Positions 1 to 11,000 of a stretch of DNA of 64,000 nt are shown here, piece after piece. Numbering within the stretch: position 1 is the first letter of the stretch; the number at the start of each line of letters is the position of its first letter. The notes under the pieces were generated by a model. It was not told where the DNA came from and made no database searches. It saw only the letters and a list, made by a program, of their open reading frames with translations. The position numbers and the translations under genes were made by a program. Source of the stretch: Zygnema cylindricum (lineage: Eukaryota; Streptophyta; Zygnematophyceae; Zygnematales; Zygnemataceae); assembly GCA_037447655.1 (NCBI GenBank), contig JBBHKE010000829.1:28075-92074 (forward strand). The letters run 5' to 3'.

Positions 1-386
1 ACAAGGAAAATGTGACGTCTTACCGGTAATGCCTTTTTCCCAAACCTCTTTCAATCCCTAATGCTAGTTATGTTGCCGGTCCCGAAATACCGCAAAAATC
101 AGAAACTGACCTTATGGCAGGAGAAGCAAACAGAAAACAGTGAAAGAAATAAGAAAGCTGAACCCTGTGCTAACTGAAAATAAGAAGAATGGTGGATAGG
201 GATAAAAAATGTCAGTCTATTTCAATGACATGCAGTAGGCTTGCAGTATAATAAACTTACTCAAGTCTTAAACTTGGCATCTGAGAAATGAGGGTGATTG
301 TCTACAATGTGGCCATTCTGAGCCGGTTTGTCTTTCCATTCCCTATCTCTCTGTTTTTTTTGTTTATTTTTTTTTCCGATGTTCAG

Positions 387-2230
387 TCAAAGGGACTATC
401 AGATGAAGAAATAGCTACCATGGCGGCTGAAGGAGCAGCTTCTGCTGCCAAATCAAACCATGTGGTCGCCACAAGTCCCTCGGGAGAATCTGTGGAGTTT
501 GACATTGAATACGTGAGAAAATTCAACACTAATGGAGGCTGGATGTTCGATATCAACATCAACAAGGACGACAAAGAGACCAGGTTGGGCCTCACTTACT
601 GTACAGCGCAAATGAAGGGTCCTTACAAACAACAGTTTTTCTTAACTTTATTAGTTACCCTTATTTTTGTTAAATCTTCTTCTTTGTCAACTATCAACAA
701 GAATTTGCCAGAATTTATCTCCCCACCATTGGTCTTCAGCAAGCGCTGAACATGTTCCTCTCTATCTTTCTCTTTCATCCTCGATTTCTTTCTCTTTCCT
801 TCTATCTTTCTCTCTCTTCACCATATCGTCCCGTAACTTTTTTTCCAAAACTTTTTTATGTCCTGACAGCTGAATGTCTAAGCAGGCACCTTAGCTTTCA
901 AATTTTGTTTCCGAAAAATAAAGATGATTTTCCGGCTAAATTCGAAATCCACAGCAATTAGACATAGTCATATGTAACGCTCTTGTACATCCTGATGTTC
1001 CAAAAACACTTTCCTACATAAAATATATGCACTTTTCAAATGCTCATATCAAATGTGGTGCTACTCAAATCAATTGAAAAAAGAAAAAAAAATAGTAGAA
1101 ACATGTGTGACTAAAGTTTCTAGTCCAAACACCTGGTTCCCAAGGTATGGAAACCTCTGGGCAGGCTCATTCAGAGGTCCTGTAGTTCCATCATATTGAG
1201 AAAAATGTGTGATGTCTTGATTTCGGGATTTGTTACAGGCATCGTGTGATTATCGGACGAATCTACACTGAAGCAGCTGGAGTGTCAGCGGAGGAATTTG
1301 TGGACCGCGTGATGGCTTTCCTTTTGGTCCGTATTCTCCTTATGTTACACTATTTAAATGCAGTTTAGTTGTGGATATTCGAGATGATTTTTTACATGAC
1401 TGCAATGAATCCTGACAATATCATGCATGTTTTTTTCAGATCATGTGCAGTTAGTACTAACTCATGTGTGTGTGAAATTTGACTTCTTGATTTCCCTTGA
1501 ATCCATTGACTTTTCAATTCAGAAAAAGTCAAAGTCAAGCCAAATAAAAGCCATTTACTATGAATGGTGCAGCTCTTCTAAATACAGCTTGAACTTTGCT
1601 GCCTATTGCTATTTGTTTTAATAACACTAATTCGGTTGCAACTTTTTTTTTGGCTAAAGTTCTTAAAATAGTGTCAATAACACTATTTACGGGAGTGGTT
1701 TACCATTTGCCACATCACCCTACACTAAATTAGCAGTATGCATACTAAATTCGCTTTCATACTAATAAACCCTTTACTCTAACAGTGATGGACAGTATAG
1801 CTCCTCCTCACAGTAAGAGCTAGGTTAAAAAAAATCTTTATGTCTGTATGTTAAACTATACTTTACAAGCCGTCTCTATTGAATTTGGCGCTTTAAACTG
1901 ATCAGTTTTTTAAGTTATGGTTAGTTTTAGCTCAGTTTATTCGGCGTACCATGGTCATTTCCAAGTTTCTGATGCCTTTTTTTTCATTTTTTGTTGTACT
2001 TGCAGTACAAGAAGCTCCCTCGCCACACTGAGGGCGTCCTTTCCATTCAGCAATTTCCCATTAACTATTTCTCAGTATCTGAAGTCGCTCAAACCTACCC
2101 AGAGATGAAAGATTGGTTTAACCGAGATTTACCGGAGTCGTACTGGCGATTTAATCGAATCCACAGTTATGGTGGTGAGGAGTCTCCGGTTTACAAAGAA
2201 AGGCCGCAAATTACGGCTCCTCAGTATTAG
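387..2230 (+). CDS. Unrecognised spliced gene, 3' exons (5' end uncertain)
   Basis: Three exons join in frame: 387-583, 1239-1326 and 2006-2230 (stop). The acceptors are TTCAG, TACAG and TGCAG and the donors AG|GTTGGG and TTG|GTCCGT; the phases (2, then 0) agree. The product has about 169 residues in the visible part. It starts SKGLSDEEIATMAAEG, has a charged middle (FDININKDDKETR, then HRVIIGRIYTEAAGVSAEEF) and ends with an aromatic-rich tail, ITAPQY. I do not recognise the family. The T-rich stretch before 387 reads as a branch/pyrimidine tract. The same frame is open back to an ATG at 288 and would give a hydrophobic, signal-like N-terminus, so a first exon starting at 288 cannot be excluded. 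Intron 2 holds a decayed MITE. Confidence 0.55.
1590..1795. mobile_element. Decayed MITE in intron 2 of the first gene
   Basis: The right end, CTCTAACAGTGATGGACAGT, resembles the right terminus shared by other MITEs here (CTCTAATAGCGATxGACGGTG). The left side has the matching TTAATAACACTAATTC subterminal motif. Borders are approximate and no clean TA duplication remains. Confidence 0.4.
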
Positions 2231-3506
2231 AAACGCCTCTTTAACTGTCTTCTTTTGTTGGATGAAAAAAAAGAACTCTAGGTTAGGAAACCAGTTCATA
2301 ATTATTATCGTGGAAAGGAGTTTTGAAGCGGTGCTTAAAATTTTTAAGTGCTATTCGTCCAGTAAAGTGTATTCTTTGCTTGAATATTGATAAAAGGTAA
2401 CTTGCACCAAGATATTTGGAGAAATTGACATACAATATTCTTCTTTTTGTCTTTTAGGGTTTTACAAAAAGTGTATTTTTTTTTGAGTGGGACTTGGTAA
2501 GGTAGTTTCGACCAAGATATTGTGAGAAATGACGAAATATATTTTGATATTCACATGTTCCATTACCAGACCAGAACTCTGACGTCTATATGTCCACCTA
2601 CTTTTCAGTCAGGCTGTATTTGCAGAAGTACTACTTTTCATGGCTTATTGACACCTTAAATATGACTTCCGATTGTTTTTATATCCAACTTTTATGACAG
2701 TCGTCGTTTTTTTTGTCAAGTTTGTAAATCTGTGCACAAATTGTGCGAACATTCCAAAGCTTAACGCTTCACTGTTAATATACCCTCTATCGTTTTTAAC
2801 CCCCCAGAGTCAGATGTATAATATAGCAGCGGCCGTTAATATACTTTCTATCGTTTTTATCCCGAGGGTCGAATATATAACAAACCGTCTCATACAAGAG
2901 CTCCGAGGTGTGAGACTCTCACAACTGTTGAGGTGATGGATTAAAAACTTCAAGGATCAAACACAGATTGCTGGTAGTCGACCAAATGGCATCAAGTTTG
3001 GATGAAACAAGATTAGGAGGAAAGGACAAGAGGGTAGTCAGGCGGGCACAGATACAAAGATCTTTTCTAATGTGCGAAGTCATTGACTTTAGGCTCCTCA
3101 ACCAATATCCCACATACTTTTTTTGCCAATTAACAACACATTCACAATGAATATAACCCAATTATTATTTAAAACAACGGCATGTTTTACATCAATATAG
3201 CAATTGTACTGATTAGACGAGCAATATTACACAGTAAAATCTAGTCCTAAGAATGAACGCCTTTTACAGCAACTTCACATTTATCCTTCTGGACAAGCGA
3301 TAATAGGACCTTCAAAGTATGCTCTCCTGTATGTAGAACGATAGATTTTACAATGAAAAGAGAAAAATTAAGAAATTAGCCTGCCTGCATTATTCATGAG
3401 AAAATTCTACTCCCTCGCTTAAAAGTATTTGGAGTCCCTTCCAAAAAAACATCGGAGACTAACAAAGTACACAGCATATGGAAACGGCTTAGGATTTTTC
3501 AAGAAT
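2231..3506. other. Intergenic, between convergent genes
   Basis: This stretch holds the 3' flanks of the upstream gene (+) and the nucleoside transporter (-). No convincing coding region is seen. A roughly 60-bp tandem duplication lies at about 2773-2890 (both units begin GTTAATATAC and contain CTATCGTTTTTA). Confidence 0.5.
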
Positions 3507-4940
3507 TCAAGGATTGTGTGGTTTCACCAAATTCTCGACTAAAAGACCAACGGTTGAGCCCAAAACAAGGCCAGCATTCAAATAAAAGCTTGTTAAGCTT
3601 CCAATATACTTCTTTTCATGCGGATCATCGAAAAGTTGGTTCACAACAATAATGACAAGAGTCCCCACATATCCATTTGTAAAGCCCAAAAACAGAACAT
3701 AACCTATCGACACAAAATCGTTTACCAAAAAGGGAACTTTTTCTGTCACTGACAAGATAATCAACGGAACAACAAATGCTCGACATAGAACTGGCAGCCA
3801 GACAGTTTTCGCAGTTATGCCCAACGGCCATCTTACAAACAATCGTCCTATAACGTCTGAAATTGAAAAGAACAATAAGAGAATCAAAGGCCACCATCCA
3901 TTCTCTTGAAGACTCTTAAACTTTTGACACTTTAATTCGGTCACAAGCCCAGGCCAAACCATCAAGCTGACTCCAAATAAAGCCGATACTAACAAGTGGT
4001 TTGGCAAAGCCTTCAGAATCAAAGCCATTTTGGTAGAACTGGAATTAGTCAACAGAGAACAAACTTCCAATTTGGACTCACTTGAAGATTCAGAATCAAT
4101 ACATTCCTGTTTCTCCACCTCATCTTGAATTCTGTAACTTCCAAGGTTGCTTTGACTCTCTGTTACCAAAGGCTCTATGAGAAAATTTGATTCTGAAACC
4201 GATTCTTGATACCATTTTGCTTCAAAAGATTTAAAATATGACCAATCCTGTAAAGGATGTTTGATTCCTGTTCTCTTAAATACAGCCAAGGAGAGCGGCC
4301 TTAAAAGGAGCAAAAAAAAGGAAGCCATGCACACAACCAAAACCGCACAACCGCCAAAAAAATACGAAACACTTGATGAAATAATCGCTTTTGAAGAAAA
4401 CACTCCTTTTGTTAAAACACGAAAAATGCTTCCAGTTAAAGTACTTAAACCGATTCCAAGCTGTTGCATTTCTTGCATCCTTGTCGGATACAAGAAAGAA
4501 AAGGATATGGCTGCACTATCCAAGAGTGACGTCACCACGCCCATTATTGCCATACACAACATGACAAAAATGTAGTTTGCCCTTTCTGAAAGGTTCCAGA
4601 AATAAAAAGTAGGAACAGCCATCAGAACTAGAAACTGGCCTCCAAACCCTAATCCAATACGTTTGATGAAAGTAACTCCATCATTTTGAGGTTTATCAAA
4701 AACTACGATAAGAGAGAGGCAAATAAGGTTGATGTAATTGTAACAAGCAGTGAGATGAAAAAGAATATTAAAACTCGGGAATACATGATTCCAAAAGTCA
4801 ACAGGCTGGATCATAGCTGAAAAAGGAAAGAGGTAACCGATTCCGAGAAGTGCAAAATAAGCCTTGCAGTAAGGATCTTCCTCAATACTTCCTGTGGTGA
4901 CACGTGTCAAGCCTGTGGAGGGAGCCATGGCTACAGCCAA
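3507..4940 (-). CDS. Equilibrative nucleoside transporter (ENT/SLC29 family)
   Basis: This is an uninterrupted 477-residue reading frame starting MAVAMAPSTG. It is a polytopic membrane protein with about ten to eleven hydrophobic segments separated by a hydrophilic, serine- and glutamate-rich central loop (about residues 225-300), as is typical of ENT proteins. ENT-like signatures are YLFPFSAMIQPVDFW in the first segment, QQLGIGLSTLTGSIFR around residue 155, FSISDVIGRLFVRWPLG around residue 365 and FLGFTNGYVGTL around residue 420. ENT proteins move nucleosides or nucleobases across the plasma membrane or tonoplast; plant members are usually proton-coupled. Substrate and location cannot be read from the sequence. 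The gene lacks introns, although other host genes here have them; whether it is a retrocopy or naturally single-exon is open. A MITE lies about 150 bp upstream of its start. Confidence 0.85.
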   Translation of the reverse strand: MAVAMAPSTGLTRVTTGSIEEDPYCKAYFALLGIGYLFPFSAMIQPVDFWNHVFPSFNILFHLTACYNYINLICLSLIVVFDKPQNDGVTFIKRIGLGFGGQFLVLMAVPTFYFWNLSERANYIFVMLCMAIMGVVTSLLDSAAISFSFLYPTRMQEMQQLGIGLSTLTGSIFRVLTKGVFSSKAIISSSVSYFFGGCAVLVVCMASFFLLLLRPLSLAVFKRTGIKHPLQDWSYFKSFEAKWYQESVSESNFLIEPLVTESQSNLGSYRIQDEVEKQECIDSESSSESKLEVCSLLTNSSSTKMALILKALPNHLLVSALFGVSLMVWPGLVTELKCQKFKSLQENGWWPLILLLFFSISDVIGRLFVRWPLGITAKTVWLPVLCRAFVVPLIILSVTEKVPFLVNDFVSIGYVLFLGFTNGYVGTLVIIVVNQLFDDPHEKKYIGSLTSFYLNAGLVLGSTVGLLVENLVKPHNP

Positions 4941-5092
4941 ACTGCGCCTGCAATTAGGTCGTGTAAATTTTCATTTTCAACTTGTCACCTAGGAATTAAA
5001 AAAAATGAACGAAGTAAAAAATATAGTTTGTTTCTTAGTGAAAGAAAGCGAGTTCAAATCCTGCTGGGGGCAGTCTTTTTACTTCGCCACTA

Positions 5093-5308
5093 CACCGTGT
5101 ATCGCTATTAGTGTTAATAATTTTTTCGCCACTTAAAACATCTTTTCTCCGTACACACTTCTCCGATTTTCAATTGAGACCGTCAATCGGAAGCTGAGAA
5201 TCTCACCTTTCAATCGAAACCGTCAGATCTAAGAGCCGATATTCGTGTACGGAGAAATGATATTTTAAGAGACGAAAAAAACATTTACACTAATAACGAT
5301 TCACGGTG
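5093..5308. mobile_element. MITE, family T (Stowaway-like, 216 bp)
   Basis: Terminal inverted repeats begin CACCGTGTATCGCTATTAGT and end CACGGTG. TA lies on both sides (5091-5092 and 5309-5310), as for Tc1/mariner-derived Stowaway MITEs. The interior is itself near-palindromic (CTCCGTACACACTTxTCCGAT with its complement), so the element can fold into a long hairpin. It sits in the 5' flank of the nucleoside transporter gene. Confidence 0.8.
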
Positions 5309-6189
5309 TACTGAGAAGCAAAATTTGAATTCTGTGTAACCGGTGAATAAGATGAAACACTTGGTACGGTTTATGTACGGTAAAGCCATCAGTTGATTTC
5401 GTGCGGTTCAAATTCAGCTGTGAGCAACTTTTCATTTCGCTGACTCGCCTCCGGCAGAGAGCAATATTTGCGGTGTTGCGTAACGGTGGTAACGGTATTT
5501 TCGTACGGAAAATTTGAGAGACGGTTTATGTACGGTATAACCATCGATTGATTTCGTGCGCGCAGGAGATTTCCGCACTTTTGAACCCAGCTAAAATACA
5601 GACAAGCAGAACTGAGGATGTATGGCTATGCAACTTGTAATATTGAGGTCGTTACTGGTCTCTTTATAAAAATATATATTTATTTATATATATATAATAT
5701 TTTTTTTTTTTTTTTTTCTTTTCGGATGTATTGGGCCGAATTGCGAATTACCGATTTTTATTTTTAGGATCATGACCTTTTAAAAGTCAAATCCATCCGT
5801 TCCAAATTTCGAAGTGCGGAAAAAACGTGCCATAACATATCGTTATTTTATACGTATTCTACAGTACAAAAATACGGGAGCTACAGTACAGTACTCTCTG
5901 TACTCCTCTGTTTTTCTCGCGCGTGCGAAAAACCGCAAGGCTTTTGCTATTTCGCCTCTTTCACAAGTGATCGAATAGAACCTAAACGTGGCAATACCCT
6001 AGGCGCTGTCATGCTTACAAATCGTGGCCTGACGTGTACGGATTCGTACTTTTTTGAACGTAGTAAGGGAAATCATTGCGGACATGCACTAATTGGATGG
6101 AGTCACGTGACTCCAGTCTGTGCATGTCTTTTTTGAGATAGTAGGATTTTGTGACAGCGAATGGGACGACCGTTCTCGCCTCTAAACTA
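5309..6189. other. Intergenic, no gene seen
   Basis: AT-rich spacer with a TATATA/poly-T tract at about 5660-5720 and several repeats of the motif ACGGTTTATGTACGGTA (about 5360 and 5520). No coding signal or RNA gene was recognised. Confidence 0.4.
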
Positions 6190-7141
6190 CACCGTGTATC
6201 GCTATTAGTGTTAATAATTTTTTCGCCACTTAAAAACATCTTTTATCCGTACACACCTGTTAGATTGTGGATCTGACGGTTGCGATTGAAAGGTAAGATT
6301 CTTAGCTTCCACTCGGCGGTCTCAGGGTGGCGTTATATCAGGATTTTCTGTAATTGTACGGTCAACATTACAGGATGCTACATTTTGAACGATGTTCGTT
6401 CGCGCGCGCAGGGTCTGTAATCCACGTGCTCAGAAATGAGTGGTACCACGTAAGATAAGATACGTATATTGAAAATCGTCAAAAAAAAATTACACCGACC
6501 AGCTTCAACTCGAAATCTTCATCTGCATACCATGTACGTGCGGACCAGGGCATCGTACCACACAAATCTTCGTAAACGCTTGTCAGATGCCAGCTCATTT
6601 TTTAGAATTTCTGCTCTTTCGCGTGACGAATGAGCGCTTTCGCAAATAGTGTGACGAATGGCCGGTCACAAAAATAGCGCGACGAAAAGTTCGCTACGAG
6701 ATTACTTTTGATATTTCGGTTGGATTTTTGAATGTGCGAAATTTTTCGATTACCGTTGGTTGCCGTCTTGACACGTATGTTCATCATCCAGCGTGTCGCG
6801 TCTCAATTTTATCTGTAAATGCCTAAATGGTGATGTACCTCGAGGAGGTACATCACCATTTACAGAAACTTTCGAAGCGAATGCTTCGCGAAAAATCATC
6901 CGACGGTCATTGTTACCTCCCAGAACTTTGGAGAATATTGGCAAGATTCTCTGTAATGTTGTTCGCTAATAAAAACAAAATAGAAAGTACAGCATAGTAC
7001 GGAGAGGTCTAGATTTCTGTAAACAACCTCACTTTTCGTCTGATGGAACGCCACCCTCAGATTGAAAATCAGACAAGTATGTACGGAAAAAGATGTTTCA
7101 AGTGGGTTAAAAAACATTAACAGAAATAGCGAAACACGGTG
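6190..7141. mobile_element. MITE family T, split by a Harbinger-type MITE
   Basis: The left half (6190-6324) starts CACCGTGTATCGC and the right half (7057-7141) ends AAACACGGTG. Both match the 5093 copy. The 732 bp between them is a second element with its own termini. Removing the insert and one TCA copy restores an element of about 216 bp. TA precedes the element; the right flank is AA, so one side of its own duplication has mutated. Confidence 0.75.
6325..7056. mobile_element. Harbinger-type MITE, family H (732 bp)
   Basis: It begins GGGTGGCGTT and ends AACGCCACCC, with a 3-bp target duplication TCA (6322-6324 and 7057-7059). Sub-terminal text (CTGATGGAACG, CACTTTTCGTCTGATGG) matches the other family H copies. 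A perfect 17-bp-arm hairpin lies in the middle at 6825-6861. No transposase is encoded. Confidence 0.75.
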
Positions 7142-7991
7142 AATTGACGGCGTCCAGCACGACCGTTCGTCCGAGACCTAAAAAAAAGGTAAATGATTTC
7201 TCGGGCAATTTTAAAATTAATCTGAGCGGTCCAGCAGCTTTTTCTGTAGAATAACCAAAGTTTTGGAGGCGAGAAGATTCTCTCGCACGCTTCCCGACAC
7301 TTGGAAGAATTCACCAATCAAGTTTAATATCTGGTCCTGGGGAACCTATGTTTAATGTATGAACGAATCGCGTAAGAGTCAATCTGCATAGCAAATTTGC
7401 CTACATTTTGTACCATTAAATATAGCAAACGGACGTCTTTCATAGCCGGCTAAACTTCAAACCGCTAAATTTTAAAAAGGTGACGTCTATTGAAATTAGG
7501 CGAAAAGAGTGTAGCGGTTAATTTTAGTACTTTTTCCGTATCGACGCAGATATGCCTAAGTTCGAACTCCATGTCCGTACTAAATCCTGTGTCCGCAGTC
7601 ATTCCCTTCATTAACCCTAATAGCGATATACGGTGTACTGTACAGTACAGTACAGTACAGTACTGTACCCGCCGTAGAGTGCGCTCTAAATGCGTACGGT
7701 ATTGTTGGAGACAGTTTTTCGTACTTAAAGAGGCGGCAGGCAAAGTGGCAAAGCTGAAACCGACGACCCAAGATGGAGCGAACGGTAGGGCTGCGTATTT
7801 GCCCTAATTCTACTGCGGCCTCCCCTTGACCACTCTCGCCCTCCCTCTCTCTCCCTCCTCTCCCTCCTCTCCCTCCCTCTCCTCCTCTTCCTCCCTCCTT
7901 CCCTCTCTCTCTCTTTCTCCCACTCTTATTTGTCCGCGTGTGCACTCTTCTTTCGTCCTTCCTTTTTTTCTCCTTCTCCCTTTTTCTCTGC

Positions 7992-8071
<80 letters not shown>

Positions 8072-8075
8072 CACT
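7142..8075. other. 5' flank of the F-box/LRR gene, repeat-rich
   Basis: A lone MITE right end (CTAATAGCGATATACGGTG) lies at about 7614-7633, followed directly by a palindromic GTACA repeat at about 7634-7662. A strong pyrimidine tract covers 7829-8073, including a pure (CT)n run at about 7995-8066 just before the proposed start codon. Such CT tracts are common in plant 5' leaders. Confidence 0.5.
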
Positions 8076-11000
8076 ATGCTGGTATGCATCAGACGGCATT
8101 CCTGCATAGTTGACAGAGAGAAAGACCACATTCATAAGCTGCCAGATGGCATCCTTTCAGGACACGTGTTTCCGCGTGTTCCAGGAGAGGTATGCTCCCA
8201 GGTTTGCAGGAGATGGCGCCACCTGGAACGATCTCGACGCCGATTGGAGGTTGTGTGCCGGCCGTCACGTCACATGGAGGCTCCCAGATTGCCAGCTGTA
8301 TTCCCCAAGCTATTGCATCTGCGTGAGTATCTTCTCCCTCCTCCCCCTCCCCCTCCCCCTCCCCCTCCCCCCTCTCGCCTCACGGCTGTTCCTTGCCAAA
8401 AACCGTAAGATAGTGTTAACAACACAACACTAATTGAGGAAGTGGACTACAATTTTCCGATGTCTCTGTATATTAAGTTTGTGTTAATTATTCTTATTCG
8501 GCTTTTACACTATTATTTTTTTTACTCTAGTACTCGGTGTATCGCTATTAGTCTTTTTTAGCCACTTAGAACATCTTTTATCCGTACACACTTGTCCTAT
8601 TTTCAGATGGAGACCGCCAATTGGATGGTGAGAATCTTGGCTTTCAGTCGCAACCGTCAGATCCGTGATCGGACAAGTGTGTACGGAGAAAAGATGTTTT
8701 AAGTGGAGAAAAAAACATTAACACTAATAGCGATACACGGTGTAATGATGGGCAGGTGCACCTTGAATCTTTGTTAGAGTAAAGAAAATATCAGGGTGGA
8801 GTTTTTATCAGTGTTATTGATTGAAATTCAGTTTAGAATGGTGTGGTCGATTTTAAACCGTTTAAAGAATTATCGTTAAGAAAATAACAATTACTGTTGT
8901 TGACACTATTTGAGGTTCGAGGGGTAAAATTTAGGGACTCTGGTGTATTGTCAGTGAGGCTAATAACGATACACAGTGTAGTTTTAATTAATGTTACGTT
9001 GTATGGGTTTAAAATCATTCATTATACCATTTACGGTTAACTGTATCAACCACACTGTATTTTTTCTTTCAAGTCTGTTTTGCTGTTTTTTATGTGAGGT
9101 GAGGAACTTTACTTATATATTTTTTTAGCCATAAACGTGTGCTGATGAGGATTAATTTTTATCTTAAATTACAACACATGTAAAGGTATGGAAAACATTA
9201 ACCATGAAATTGACACCCTTGGTCAATAAAACCCACGCTAATTACAGTGAGGGTGTAATATACCAGGCAAAGTTTAAACTTCATCTTTTTTCTCTGTGTC
9301 CCTTATACAACTCGCGTCCGGCTCAAGATTTTTTAGTGTTTTACTAATGGTGTTTTAAGGTGGTGCTTCCTTTTGGGCTTTTTGAGGATGAAAAGAGGTA
9401 GGTTGGCGCTGTAAATGTATACTATACTGAGACGTTTTAGGTTTTTTGTTTTGGATTTGTTGGTTGTATATCAGATTGGCGAGAAGAGGAGGCGGGTTGT
9501 TTCGGGTTTTTGAATTCCGAGGGACTTAATGCGATCAGCAAAAACTGCCCTCTCTTAAGAACTTTATGGTTGGAGGATTGTGTTTCCGTTGACGATATCG
9601 GAATCGCTCATGTGGTTATAAACTGCAAACGTTTACATGCTTTGAGGATTGAAAACTGTCCGAATATCGGCAAATCAGGTTGGAAAGCGATACAACCCTC
9701 TATTTCCTCCTCTTCCTCCCTCCTCTTTCTCTCCTCCTCTATTTGTGGTTATAGAGTTTTTTTTTAGGGTTTTTTAAGGTTTTTTTTTTATGGAAAACAG
9801 GTTCTGCGAGAGGGTCACTTTGCTGAAAATGGGAAAAACGCAGGATTTCTGCAATCGCGACAGCGGTCATTTTAGGGTTTTGATAACACTTTTGAATTGT
9901 TTTGACTTTTGTGTCGAGGAAAACCTTCTGTGTTGATAATGTATAAATACAAACTTATCCTTTATTTTTCCTCCATGGATGGTGTAGATTTTTCAGAATG
10001 AATCCAAATTTATGATGAGTAAAGCTTCCTATCTGCATTCTTTAACAGACTTTATTTTTGTCTTTATCTTTTATTCTCGGCTTTCTCTCCTGAGTTTCCC
10101 TTCTGTTTTTAATCATTGTTTGTTTTTCCATTCTATGCAAATATGAAGTGTGTCACCTAACTTGCTGACAAACTGTACGCCATCTCACCCCACTATCTCT
10201 CCTGACTTTTGTCTTTTTGTGTGTTGTTTATTCGTCTTTTTGTGTGTCGTTTGTTTTTATCTTCTTGTGTTTCGTTTTGTTCTCCTGTTATTTCTCCTCT
10301 TATTTTGTGTTGTTTGTTCTTGTCTTCTTGTGTTTCGTTTGTTCTCTTTTTCTTTCTCCTCTTATTCTGTGTCGCTTGTTCTTGTCTTATTCTGTTCTTT
10401 TATTCTTTTTCTGCGCAGGTATGGAGACAGTCGCTAAACTGCTGGCCAATCATCGCCCGCCAGCTGGAGGTCGTATTTCCAACCAGCTCACAAGAGTGGG
10501 GACTGCCAGAATCTCCTCTTCCCGAAGTCCAATGAGAGTGCTCCAAATTTTGCGATGTACTCATTTCACAGAACCGGCCCTGAGAAACCTTTTAAGTGCT
10601 TGGGGCGGTTCTCTGAAGACTCTCCATGTGGCAGAATGTGGGCCTCTCTCGGACACCTGGCTCACCACGATTGGCTCGTACTGTCTTTCTTTGGAGGATC
10701 TCATTCTCTGGTCCTTTGACAAAAGAAAAGGAGAAGATGAAGGACAAATGGGTGGAGGAAACATTAACAACAACGAGAATAATATTAACAACATCAACAT
10801 TAATAACAACAACAACCCTAACCACAATAATGTTCAACATTTAGGACTAAGACAACAATTGGCGCAATTTTGGGCTCAATTCCATGCTCAAGCTCAAGCA
10901 GCTCTGTTGCAAAATTTGCAAAATCCTCTCCCTCCTCCCCCTCTCCCTCTCCCGATGCTTTTGTTAGCGCATGGGAATGGGAGAGGTGGAGAAGGAAGGG

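Noticed and set aside
4261-4575. 104-codon frame antisense to the nucleoside transporter
   Set aside because: Shadow of a well-supported membrane-protein gene on the other strand.
5041-5080. tRNA-like GAGTTCAAATCCTGCTGGGGGCA followed by T-run
   Set aside because: Only a T-arm-like half is present. No D-arm, anticodon arm or acceptor partner could be folded upstream, so no tRNA gene is called.
7580-8135. Arg/Glu/Gly- and Leu/Ser-rich frames on both strands
   Set aside because: Translation of the CT/GA microsatellite and pyrimidine tract.
10150-10437. Cys/Phe/Leu-rich frames before exon 3 of the F-box/LRR gene
   Set aside because: T-rich intron sequence ending at the CTGCGCAG acceptor. It looks membrane-like only because of base composition.
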